Source: JALHMQ01 sp020248785 (GTDB taxonomy: Bacteria; Pseudomonadota; Gammaproteobacteria; Burkholderiales; Burkholderiaceae_F). Taken from it: a DNA stretch of 8,353 nucleotides. The translations under genes and the position numbers were made by a program. Below, in pieces: positions 1 to 5,978 of this stretch (positions within the stretch are counted from its first letter, which is position 1; each line of letters begins with the position of its first letter). The notes below the pieces were generated by a model. It was given only the letters and a program-made list of their open reading frames with translations. It did not search any database and had not been told where the DNA came from. The stretch spans positions 1 through 8,353 of the forward strand of contig JBKDNL010000221.1 in assembly GCA_046343415.1 (NCBI GenBank), read 5' to 3'.

Positions 1-19
1 CCGCCAGAATGATGGCCAT
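1..19 (-). CDS. 5' end of an unidentified gene running off the left edge
   Basis: Only the ATG and five further codons (reading M-A-I-I-L-A) are inside the window, so no function can be assigned. The start is well supported: a TAGGAG Shine-Dalgarno lies 7 bases upstream, and a plausible promoter and a dyad lie just before it. The upstream DNA is much more AT-rich than the rest of the window, as expected of a regulatory leader. The position, next to T3SS genes on the same strand but with its own leader, suggests the first gene of a separate transcript of the same cluster. This is inference; the protein itself cannot be judged from six residues. Confidence 0.6.
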
Positions 20-26
20 AATTAGT

Positions 27-32
27 CTCCTA
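27..32 (-). promoter_or_regulatory. Strong ribosome binding site for the left-edge gene
   Basis: The minus strand reads TAGGAG followed by 7 bases and then ATG at 19. This is close to the ideal match and spacing, and it is the main reason for calling a gene from only six codons. Confidence 0.7.
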
Positions 33-55
33 ATGAAGTAGCATTGGAATTAGGA
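28..55. repeat. 7-bp dyad overlapping the candidate -10 and the ribosome binding site
   Basis: TCCTAAT (28-34) and ATTAGGA (49-55) are perfect reverse complements separated by 14 bases. One arm covers the candidate -10 box, the other the Shine-Dalgarno of the left-edge gene. It could be a regulator operator, or an RNA stem hiding the ribosome binding site if transcription starts upstream of both arms. With the predicted start near 42 only one arm would be in the RNA, which favours a DNA-level role. Chance occurrence in AT-rich DNA is possible. Confidence 0.4.
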
Positions 56-77
56 TGAAACCTCAGGCATAGGTCAA
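49..77 (-). promoter_or_regulatory. Candidate sigma-70-type promoter
   Basis: On the minus strand TTGACC (77-72, 5 of 6 to the -35 consensus) is followed after exactly 17 bases by CCTAAT (54-49, 4 of 6 to the -10 consensus). Transcription would begin around position 42 and give a leader of about 23 bases ending in the Shine-Dalgarno. The element lies in a locally AT-rich patch. The -10 match is moderate, and no transcript data are available. Confidence 0.5.
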
Positions 78-128
78 CGACACGCCCGACCGTGCGGGCG
101 CGCCGCGATGCCGCACTCGATATGCACG

Positions 129-140
129 TCCCGGCCGGGA
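129..140. repeat. 12-bp perfect palindrome
   Basis: TCCCGGCCGGGA lies between the 206-residue gene and the promoter of the left-edge gene. It could be a protein-binding site or the core of a transcript-end stem, but such palindromes arise easily in this GC-rich DNA. No adjoining U-run is present. Confidence 0.2.
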
Positions 141-188
141 GCGATCGCCGCTGCCCATCGATCGGACCCGACGGGCGTCACGGCGAGA

Positions 189-809
189 TCAGACGCCTTC
201 GCCCGCGCAGATCGCTTTCATCATCGTCGCCGCCGCTTCGCGTACGTCCTCGCCAACGCAACTGACGAGCACGCGCTCGCACGCCGCACGACCACGCTGC
301 GGTGAGCGCGCGCTCTCGGCCAGCGCGTGCAAAAGGCTCTCCGACTCGTCGTCGCCGAAGCCGTCGATTCCCTCCAGCAGGGCCTCGCGCCGTGATTCGT
401 CGATACGACCGGCAAGCGACAGCGCCCACAGCGCGTTGAAGCAGCGCGGGTCGCGCGTCTGTTCGGCCAGCCAGGTGAAAATCTTTTCGGCCGGCGCAAG
501 CCGGTCCGCGTCGACCAGGCGCACGGCCACCAGCGCCAGGGCGGCCAGGAAATGTTGCTCGTTCAGCTCGCGTTCGTCGGGCCGCGGCGCGGCGGCGACG
601 CCCAGCTCGCCGACGCACTCGAGCGCCAGCAGCCCGATCGCCTTGGCGCTGGCGAGGCCCGGCGCCCACGCCAAGTCCAGGGCGTGCTGCAGCCGCAAGT
701 CGAAGCAGGCGAGGTTGGTGGCGGCCTCCTCCATCTCGTCGGTCGCGCCGAGCATGGGCGCCGCGACGGTCGGGCGAAGCGCGCGCAGGGCAGCGGCCGT
801 CATGAACAT
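189..809 (-). CDS. Unrecognised 206-residue predominantly helical protein next to T3SS genes
   Basis: I do not recognise this family. The sequence from about residue 19 looks like a soluble alpha-helical protein: leucine- and alanine-rich amphipathic stretches (for example residues 36-72, 84-116 and 124-147), acidic patches around 25-29 and 153-157, and six cysteines (35, 65, 123, 177, 184, 201). There is no signal peptide or membrane segment. The start is uncertain. ATG at 809 begins M-F-M-T; ATG codons at 803, 752 and 734 are alternatives, and none has a convincing Shine-Dalgarno. The frame stays open to 1115, but residues upstream of 809 look non-protein and overlap the better-supported 70-codon gene. 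It lies 41 bases below that gene on the same strand and probably shares its transcript. A T3SS chaperone, regulator or accessory factor would fit the context, but nothing in the sequence proves it. Confidence 0.6.
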   Translation of the reverse strand: MFMTAAALRALRPTVAAPMLGATDEMEEAATNLACFDLRLQHALDLAWAPGLASAKAIGLLALECVGELGVAAAPRPDERELNEQHFLAALALVAVRLVDADRLAPAEKIFTWLAEQTRDPRCFNALWALSLAGRIDESRREALLEGIDGFGDDESESLLHALAESARSPQRGRAACERVLVSCVGEDVREAAATMMKAICAGEGV

Positions 810-850
810 GGCGATGGGCGATCGAAGTCGAGAACAGCCACGCGGGCAAC

Positions 851-1063
851 CTATGCCGCCGGCGGCGCAGCCGATGGCCTGGGTGTACCGAGAGCGGCTG
901 CCAACTGTCGGTCGCCGAGCGAGGAGAACAAACCCGTCTTCGCAACGGTGGTGAGCGCCGCGCCAAGCCCCACCGACCTGGGCGCCTCCAGCGACTCCGT
1001 CGGCTGCGCGGCGGGCACCACGCCCGGCGACGGCTTTGAACCCAACGATCCCACAGAACTCAT
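851..1063 (-). CDS. Small 70-residue Ser/Gly/Ala/Pro-rich protein, candidate secreted component
   Basis: A short gene with one of the best ribosome binding sites in the window: GGGAGGAG with 5 bases between GGAGG and ATG. The protein has no Cys, Trp, Tyr, His, Ile, Met (after the first) or Asn, and is rich in Ser, Gly, Ala, Pro and Leu. Residues 1-29 and 60-70 look disordered. Residues 30-60 could form one or two amphipathic helices. Small, cysteine-free, low-complexity proteins are common among T3SS substrates (pilin, needle, harpin-like proteins), so a small secreted part is a reasonable inference. It lacks the Trp-x-x-x-Pro-type motif of the SctF needle family, so I do not call it a needle. 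It sits 169 bases below sctO and 41 bases above the 206-residue gene. Confidence 0.55.
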   Translation of the reverse strand: MSSVGSLGSKPSPGVVPAAQPTESLEAPRSVGLGAALTTVAKTGLFSSLGDRQLAAALGTPRPSAAPPAA

Positions 1064-1066
1064 CGT

Positions 1067-1074
1067 CTCCTCCC
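1067..1074 (-). promoter_or_regulatory. Strong ribosome binding site for the 70-codon gene
   Basis: The minus strand reads GGGAGGAG ending four bases from ATG 1063 (core GGAGG at 1073-1069, 5-base spacer). This site selects ATG 1063 over the in-frame upstream start at 1177, which has no comparable signal, and supports the gene despite its small size. Confidence 0.65.
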
Positions 1075-1155
1075 GGTAACCGACGCACAGCCGCCCATCC
1101 GCTGAAGCGGCACACGCCCTGGCCGCATCGTGAACGTCATGCGCAAGGCAACTCT

Positions 1156-1182
1156 GCGCCGGCCGTCGATCGGCCACTGCGC
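1156..1182. repeat. GC-rich hairpin about 50 bases below sctO
   Basis: GGCCG (1161-1165) and CGGCC (1171-1175) form a perfect 5-bp stem around a TCGAT loop, flanked by an outer GCGC/GCGC pair (1156-1159, 1179-1182). It lies between the sctO stop and the 70-codon gene, where a terminator or processing stem could be. There is no U-run on either strand, so it is not a classic intrinsic terminator, and such stems are frequent by chance at this GC content. Confidence 0.25.
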
Positions 1183-1232
1183 TGCGGGCAGGCCCTCATG
1201 CACGCCACGGAAGCTTAGGACGGCTCTCTTGC

Positions 1233-1748
1233 TCAGGTCTTGCCGGAGGCTTGCCCACAGCTTGCAAAGACCGCCGCGGCGCCACGCCGGACGGGACGGT
1301 CGTCGAGCTCCAGATCCTGCCGCTTCAGGATGCCGGCACGCCACTCGGCCCGGGCCTCGCGGACCGCCTCGCGCGCGCGCTCGTGCGCCTTGCCGGCGGC
1401 CAATAGCGTCCCCTGGGCGGCGGCGACCTCGTCGCGCGCATCGTCGCGCACCTGCTCGGCGGCGGCGGTCGCCGAGCGCGCCTCGCCGAACTCTGCCTCC
1501 CGCCGCTGCAGGCTGCTGCGCAGCGCGCGCAGCTCCGCGGCCGCGCCACCCTGCAGCCACGCCTGCCGCAACACCTCCTCGGCGCCAGCGCGCCGCGCAT
1601 CGGCGCCTTGCTCAGCGGCAGCAGCCGCCGCCGCCTGCCGGGCCGCCTCGGCCTGCGCCAGTTCACGGTCGCGCAGCGCGCGGCGCGCCCGATCCTCGCG
1701 CACGGACTTCACGCGCGCCACGGTGCGGCGCAGGGCGAGCGCGTTCAT
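1233..1748 (-). CDS. sctO: SctO/HrpB7-type T3SS stalk protein
   Basis: A 171-residue protein directly after sctN, the usual place for sctO (YscO, FliJ-like, HrpB7 in group II Hrp systems). Residues about 5-145 are almost wholly charged and alanine-rich, with heptad-like spacing and essentially no proline or glycine breaks apart from short ones near 66-69, as expected for a two-helix antiparallel coiled coil. Length matches the family. Sequence conservation in this family is low, so the call rests mainly on position, length and coiled-coil character. In characterised systems SctO inserts into the SctN hexamer as a central stalk and contacts the export gate SctV. ATG 1748 overlaps the sctN stop as ATGA, implying translational coupling. 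The tail after about residue 150 is not helical-looking. No sctT or sctP gene follows directly, unlike many clusters. Confidence 0.8.
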   Translation of the reverse strand: MNALALRRTVARVKSVREDRARRALRDRELAQAEAARQAAAAAAAEQGADARRAGAEEVLRQAWLQGGAAAELRALRSSLQRREAEFGEARSATAAAEQVRDDARDEVAAAQGTLLAAGKAHERAREAVREARAEWRAGILKRQDLELDDRPVRRGAAAVFASCGQASGKT

Positions 1749-3079
1749 CCGGTGGCCACGTGAGAGAGGCCGCGGAGCATTTCGGCCCAGTCCGTTCTCT
1801 CGTCGGTACGCTGGCCCAGGAACATGCCGAAATGGTCCTTCTTGCGCAGCGCTTCGTCGGCCAGCCTGTCGGCGCCCGGCTGATACTCGCCCATCTGCAA
1901 CAGGGGTTCGACTTCGCGCAGCTTGGCCAGCAGCGAACGCAGGCGTCCGGCGGCGTCGCGGTGCGCGGGCGCGGCAACCATCGACATCACGCGGCTCAGA
2001 CTCGCCAGCGGGTCGACCGCAGGGTAGATGTTGCGCTCGGCCATCTGCCGCGACAGCACGATGTGCCCGTCGAGGATCGAGCGCACTTCCTCGCCGATCG
2101 GATCGTCGACGTCCTCGCCTTCGAGCAGGACGGTGTAGATCGCGGTCATCCGTCCGTGCGCGTCGTTGCCGGCGCGCTCGAGCAGCCGCGGCAGCGCCGC
2201 GAAAATGGACGGCGGAAAGCCGCGCCGGGTGGGCGGCTCTCCCGCCGCCAGGCCGATCTCGCGCTGCGCGCGCGCATAGCGCGTGATCGAGTCGACCATC
2301 AGCAAGACGTTGCGCCCGGCAGCGCGAAAGTATTCGGCGATCGAGGTCGCCACCAGCGCCGCCCGGGCCCGCTCCATCGCGGATCGATCCGAGGTGGCCA
2401 CCACCAGCACCGAGCGGCTGAGCCCCTGCGCACCCAGCACGTGATCGACGAACTCGCGTACCTCGCGGCCACGTTCACCGACCAGGGCGATCACGTTGAC
2501 GTCGGCCTGCGCGCCGCGGGCGAGCATGCCAAGCAGGGTGCTCTTGCCCACCCCTGCCGGCGCAAACAACCCGATCCGCTGTCCCTGCCCGACCGTCGTG
2601 AGCGCGTCCAGCACCCGGACCCCGGTGGTAAAGACGGCATCGATCGGCAGGCGCGACAGCGGATGCGGCGGCGCCGCGTCGACGTCGAGTTCGCGCGCAC
2701 CGGCGGGGAACGCCGCGCGGCCATCGATCGGCACGCCAAAGCCGTCGACGATGCGGCCGAGCAGGAACTCGCCCACCGCGATGCGGTGGCGTCCGCCGCA
2801 GGGCACGACCTCGGTGGCGGTGGAGACGCCGGCCATGGGTCCGAAGGGCGTCAACAGCACGCCATCCTTGCGCACGCCGACGACCTCGGCGCGCACGCTG
2901 CTGCCGTCCGGGGCGATCAGATCGCACACCTCGCCGACGGCCGTATCGATCCCGCTCGCGAAAACCAGCGTACCGATGGCTTCGCGCACGCGGCCCCGCC
3001 GTCTCACGGGGATCCCGACCCGCTCGAAGGCGCGCTCCAGCGCGCCTTCGAGGTCGGCGTCGAGCGGGGCAGCGCTCAT
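1745..3079 (-). CDS. sctN: SctN/HrcN T3SS ATPase
   Basis: A 444-residue ATPase of the F1-beta/FliI family, full length for SctN (about 440). It drives unfolding and chaperone release of secreted proteins as a hexamer at the cytoplasmic base of the injectisome. Visible motifs: N-terminal beta-barrel region about 28-95; P-loop APAGVGKST at 173-181; VGERGREVREF at 200-210; Walker B NVLLMVDSITR at 257-267; YPAVDPLASLSR at 352-363; and a C-terminal helical domain to the end. All key residues (Lys179, Ser180, Glu202, Arg203, Asp263) are present. ATG 3079 overlaps the stop of the upstream gene as ATGA and gives the family-typical N-terminus. There is no good Shine-Dalgarno, consistent with coupling. 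An in-frame ATG at 3121 is a less likely alternative. The downstream sctO again overlaps by ATGA. Identification is secure. Confidence 0.97.
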   Translation of the reverse strand: MSAAPLDADLEGALERAFERVGIPVRRRGRVREAIGTLVFASGIDTAVGEVCDLIAPDGSSVRAEVVGVRKDGVLLTPFGPMAGVSTATEVVPCGGRHRIAVGEFLLGRIVDGFGVPIDGRAAFPAGARELDVDAAPPHPLSRLPIDAVFTTGVRVLDALTTVGQGQRIGLFAPAGVGKSTLLGMLARGAQADVNVIALVGERGREVREFVDHVLGAQGLSRSVLVVATSDRSAMERARAALVATSIAEYFRAAGRNVLLMVDSITRYARAQREIGLAAGEPPTRRGFPPSIFAALPRLLERAGNDAHGRMTAIYTVLLEGEDVDDPIGEEVRSILDGHIVLSRQMAERNIYPAVDPLASLSRVMSMVAAPAHRDAAGRLRSLLAKLREVEPLLQMGEYQPGADRLADEALRKKDHFGMFLGQRTDERTDWAEMLRGLSHVATG

Positions 3080-3795
3080 GCGGAGGTGGCGGACTTGCGG
3101 GGCATGGACGTGTGCGTCCATCCGGATGTCGAGCCTGCTCGGGCCGCCGGGCGAGTCCGTCGGACTTCGTCGCGGCCGGCGCCCGAGACGGCACGCCGAA
3201 GGAAGCGGCGTGCCGACAGGTAGGCATCCGAGACCAGCCAACCCACGTCCTGCACCTGCACGGCGTCGATCTGTTCGAGCCACAGACGGTCCAGGCGCTC
3301 GGCCTCGCGCTCGAGCGCGTGACATGCGGCAGGCACGAGCAGGGGAAAGCTCGAAGCGTCCGCCCCGCACGCGAAGCGGCTCACGCAGTGCGCCTGGCGC
3401 GCCCGCACGGGCGTTTCGTTCCAGCGTGCGTGCAGCACCAGTCGCAAGGCGGCCAGCAGCAGACGCCGCACCTGAGCCAGCTCCGCCGCACCGACCCGAG
3501 CGTGCAGTGCCGCCAGCGGCTGCAGCACGAGGTTGCGGTCCGCATCGTCGACGACATGCACGTCCATTTCCGCAATCAGCTGCTCGCGCAGCGCTTGCAC
3601 CCCCGCATGGGGCGGCTGGGCCGGCGGCGGCGCTTCAAACGACTCGGTCGCGGCGCCGCCGTCGCGCTCCAGCGTACTGACGGAACTGGCTGCCAGATCG
3701 GCCGGCACCACGCGCAGCACGAATTCGGCGGAACAGGGATACAGGACGGCGCACAAGCCGCGCGCGTGGTCTTCGTCGGTGTCTGTACGGAACAT
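3076..3795 (-). CDS. Unrecognised 239-residue protein coupled to sctN
   Basis: I cannot place this protein in a known T3SS family. Residues 1-40 look like a compact N-terminal segment with two cysteines. Residues 50-65 are a Pro/Ala-rich linker. Residues 65-203 are clearly protein-like and helical, with leucine-rich stretches at 89-122 and 151-175. Residues 204-239 are a basic, low-complexity tail. There is no signal peptide or membrane helix. The stop overlaps the sctN ATG as ATGA, so it is almost certainly translated in the same unit, and a role near the ATPase (accessory or chaperone) is a reasonable inference. ATG 3795 is the first start in the frame, but its Shine-Dalgarno is poor (GGAT 12 bases upstream). 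A diverged accessory protein or HpaP/SctP-like factor is conceivable, but no diagnostic motif is visible. Confidence 0.7.
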   Translation of the reverse strand: MFRTDTDEDHARGLCAVLYPCSAEFVLRVVPADLAASSVSTLERDGGAATESFEAPPPAQPPHAGVQALREQLIAEMDVHVVDDADRNLVLQPLAALHARVGAAELAQVRRLLLAALRLVLHARWNETPVRARQAHCVSRFACGADASSFPLLVPAACHALEREAERLDRLWLEQIDAVQVQDVGWLVSDAYLSARRFLRRAVSGAGRDEVRRTRPAARAGSTSGWTHTSMPRKSATSA

Positions 3796-4336
3796 GATGA
3801 CTCGCTATCCGGTGGGCAGCAGGTACGCGGGCGCGGTGGTTCGCGGCGCGTGCGGTCGATGGGCACGCAGCGTGCCGGTCCGGCAGGAGCATCGCACCCG
3901 CTTGCGAGCCGACCCGAGCGCACGCCGTGCCTGTGCCTGCAAGGCGACGGCAGGCTCGTCACGTTCAGGCTCACGAACAACCGGGTAATGCCGCGACGGG
4001 ACAGCACGCGTCGGAAAGCCCCGATCGAACCGCACCCACCGCCGCGCGGCGCGGGGCGCTGCGCTCGCCGCCGCGGGGCGTTCGCCATGTCGCCCCCGCG
4101 CATGAACGACCTTTCCGTGCCTGCTGGGGCGACCGCCGGCAACCGGCCAAAGCCGCTTGGCACGACCGGGGCACCGCGGGTTGGCGCCGCGCCCCCGCCG
4201 TTGCGAGGCCGGACGGCGCACGGCCATCGTGCCCAAGCGTTGGCCGATGCCTGCGTGCATCGGCCGCGCCCCACGCGCGCAACGTGGCTCGCGCGGGTAT
4301 CCGCGCAAGTCCCGCGTCCCCGGCAAGACCTGCGAG
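3796..4336. other. 541-base stretch without a convincing gene inside the T3SS locus
   Basis: Between the 287-residue gene and the 239-residue gene no frame on either strand gives a protein-like product; open frames here encode Arg/Pro/Ala-rich sequence typical of noncoding GC-rich DNA. The best small-start candidate is a minus-strand ATG near 4103 preceded by GGAAAGG, but its product runs out of frame through the 239-residue gene. I found no clear sigma-70 promoter, PIP-type (TTCGC repeats) or HrpL-type box. The one notable structure is the hairpin at 4242-4265. The length is odd for a region where all other junctions are 0-20 bases, so a promoter, a decayed gene or an RNA could be here. Confidence 0.5.
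4242..4265. repeat. Perfect 9-bp hairpin in the intergenic gap
   Basis: GGCCGATGC (4242-4250) and GCATCGGCC (4257-4265) are perfect reverse complements around the 6-base loop CTGCGT. It sits about 70 bases below the stop of the 287-residue gene, where a transcript end or a processing stem would be expected. On the minus strand it is followed by ACGCTTGGGC with no U-run, so a Rho-independent terminator is not proven. It could attenuate transcription or stabilise the 3' end of the upstream mRNA. Confidence 0.45.
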
Positions 4337-5200
4337 CTAGGCATACACGCCGCCCTGATCGCGCTGGTATTGCTGACGCGAGCGCTCGATCGCCTCCCGG
4401 GCCTCACTTCGCGTGACCGTCGTGCCGGCCTCATTGAGATACTTGGCCAGCGTCTTGCCATCGAGGCCCCCGCCCTTGACGGCCTCCTGCAGCATGCCCA
4501 TCGTGGCGTTGGAGACGTTGCGGTTGGCCCGAATTGCGCCGAGCGTCTGAAAGTTTTCCTCGAGCGCCTTGCGCTTATCTAGGTCGGCCGTACGATTGCT
4601 TAAGACGGTGAGAAAGTCGTTGAAGGGGCCGGACTTGTCGCTTTGACTCTCCCAGGCTTTGTCCAGCGCCTCCCGCGCGTCTTCGAGCGTCACGCGCGAC
4701 CGGTTTCCGAGGTCTTCGATCTTCTTGGCATCGAGCTCGCCGCCAAAACGCTGCGTCACGTCCTGCAGCAGGCGCATCGCGTCGTCATCGACCTTGTTTG
4801 CGTCGAGCGAGCCCAGGGCGCCGTAAGCCTCCTGCAGCCGGATCTGGTCAGCCTCCTGCCGCTGGATCTGCCCAGCGGACTGCTGCAGCCCCGGGGAGCC
4901 GCCTCGCGCTGGGCCGCCGAAGTCCGTGCCCCCGGGGGACGGCTGCGCGCCGAGCCGATTGGCCGGAGACCGCAAGATCGCTTCCTGCGCCGCGTCGACG
5001 CCCGCCTTGCCTGAATTGTTGAATGGCATGAACGGCAGCATCTGGCCCAGGGCGCTTCCGATCGCCTCGCTGACGCGTTTGAACAAGTCTGCGCCCACCT
5101 GGCCGCTGGAGTGCTGCGACGGCGACTTCTGCTGCTGGGGAAAATCGACGGTGATGCGAACGTTCGGAACATTCGCTCTGCTGCTCGGATCAAGTGCCAT
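4337..5200 (-). CDS. Unrecognised 287-residue cysteine-free protein with duplicated module, candidate T3SS-secreted protein
   Basis: No family recognised with confidence. The protein has no cysteine and a single tryptophan (183). Residues 1-35 are polar and Ser/Gln-rich, like many T3SS export signals. Residues 36-59 could be an amphipathic helix. Residues 78-112 are a Gly/Pro/Gln-rich linker. After this come two related modules of about 60 residues (122-182 and 213-273). Both contain L-x-E, L-G, A-N, V, M-x-x-L-Q, L-D-x-K, V-T and A-R-E-A in the same order. Cysteine-free, glycine- and glutamine-rich character resembles harpins, but no specific harpin motif is visible. ATG 5200 has GAGG 6 bases upstream and overlaps the end of sctL by 11 bases, so it belongs to the sctI-L transcript. 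GC content appears lower than in neighbours (about 55% at 4561-4620 against about 77% at 2641-2700). Alternatives are an effector, translocon accessory protein or regulator. Confidence 0.8.
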   Translation of the reverse strand: MALDPSSRANVPNVRITVDFPQQQKSPSQHSSGQVGADLFKRVSEAIGSALGQMLPFMPFNNSGKAGVDAAQEAILRSPANRLGAQPSPGGTDFGGPARGGSPGLQQSAGQIQRQEADQIRLQEAYGALGSLDANKVDDDAMRLLQDVTQRFGGELDAKKIEDLGNRSRVTLEDAREALDKAWESQSDKSGPFNDFLTVLSNRTADLDKRKALEENFQTLGAIRANRNVSNATMGMLQEAVKGGGLDGKTLAKYLNEAGTTVTRSEAREAIERSRQQYQRDQGGVYA

Positions 5201-5978
5201 CGCATACCTCGCTCAGGTTGACTTCACGGTCTGCGGCGCGCACGTTGCCGCCGTCTGCCGCACAAGTTTCGGATGTGCCCCAGCGTTCATGGAGCGGCTG
5301 CAAGGCCTCGGTGAGGTCGAGCGTCCTGGTCACGGCCTGGATCGAGCGGCCGATCGCGGCGAGCGCCTCGTCGAGGTCCGCGTCGATCGTGCCGCCGGCA
5401 TTGCGCAGGCGCAGTTGCGAGGCGCCCATTGCCTCGTCCACCACGACCTCGCCGCCCACCGGCCGCCCGCAGCGCTGGCGCCAGGCCTGCAACGCCCGCT
5501 CGGCCGCCGCCTTGTGCAGCGGCGCGACCACGATCTGCACGTGCTCCTCGGCGCGAATGGCCTCGTCCATGCGGGTCATGATCTGCAAGTACCAGTCGGC
5601 CGGATCGATGCTGTTGACCACGGAGCGGACCGCGCGCAGCGCGATCTGCGCCAGCACCGGCCGCATCGCTTCGACGAGCGCGGCCTGCTGCGCCGACACG
5701 GCAAGCATCGCGGCGACGCGCTCGCGGTCGATCTGGGCCAACGCGCTGTTGCGCTGCTGCTCGAGCTGCGCGGCGCACTCCTGCCTGGCGCTCGCCAGGT
5801 CGTGCTCCAGGCCCTGACCCACCCGCAGCAGCAGATCGTCGACGGCATCGACGACATGCAGCGTCTCCGGGGTGAGCACGGGTCCCAGCAGGCTCGCCCC
5901 AGCAGCGGCCGGCAAGGCGAGAAAGTGCGGCCGCCAGGCCCGGCCATCACGCTTCGCCAACGACGGCCGACCGCTCAT
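5190..5978 (-). CDS. sctL: SctL/HrpB5-type ATPase stator
   Basis: A 262-residue FliH/YscL-family protein. In known systems SctL dimers link the SctN hexamer to the SctQ pods of the cytoplasmic sorting platform and control ATPase activity. Residues 40-100 form the charged helical region (around 57-100 rich in Glu, Gln, Arg and Ala). Residues about 105-215 match the FliH-like C-terminal domain, with SVVNSIDP at 119-126, VQIVVAP at 147-153 and the typical G-x-x-x-L-R-L-R...GGTIDADLDEAL block at 185-206. Residues after about 215 are an extension beyond the usual domain end. ATG 5978 has GGAGG with a 7-base spacer and overlaps the sctK stop as ATGA. The 3' end overlaps the next gene by 11 bases. 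The position after sctK fits hrpB5/hrcL. Confidence 0.9.
   Translation of the reverse strand: MSGRPSLAKRDGRAWRPHFLALPAAAGASLLGPVLTPETLHVVDAVDDLLLRVGQGLEHDLASARQECAAQLEQQRNSALAQIDRERVAAMLAVSAQQAALVEAMRPVLAQIALRAVRSVVNSIDPADWYLQIMTRMDEAIRAEEHVQIVVAPLHKAAAERALQAWRQRCGRPVGGEVVVDEAMGASQLRLRNAGGTIDADLDEALAAIGRSIQAVTRTLDLTEALQPLHERWGTSETCAADGGNVRAADREVNLSEVCDGT

Noticed and set aside
178..966. A 262-codon minus-strand frame overlapping the 206-residue gene
   Set aside because: The product is almost half Arg/Ala/Pro/Gly with no hydrophobic pattern: the typical shadow frame of a GC-rich gene.
810..1115. Extended N-terminus of the 206-residue protein
   Set aside because: The added residues are Gly/Arg/Cys-rich and not protein-like, and they overlap the 70-codon gene, which has a much better ribosome binding site.
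1130..3223. A 697-codon open frame on the plus strand
   Set aside because: It lies antisense to sctO and sctN, which are certain. The translation is Arg/His/Ala-rich without domain motifs. Long antisense frames are expected in DNA this GC-rich.
3576..4274. A minus-strand frame with an internal ATG near 4103 preceded by GGAAAGG, as a gene filling the 541-base gap
   Set aside because: The product is Arg/Pro/Cys-rich and continues out of frame through the better-supported 239-residue gene. A single weak Shine-Dalgarno is not enough.
3796..4336. PIP-box (TTCGC-N15-TTCGC), hrpII-box or HrpL-box regulatory motifs
   Set aside because: Checked by eye on the minus strand upstream of the 239-residue gene and in the other leaders; no properly spaced pair was found. 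The operon promoter probably lies beyond the right edge.
3112..4416. A 434-codon plus-strand frame covering the intergenic gap
   Set aside because: It runs antisense through the 239-residue gene and part of the 287-residue gene. The product is Arg/Pro/Gly-rich with no protein-like pattern, and there is no convincing start signal.
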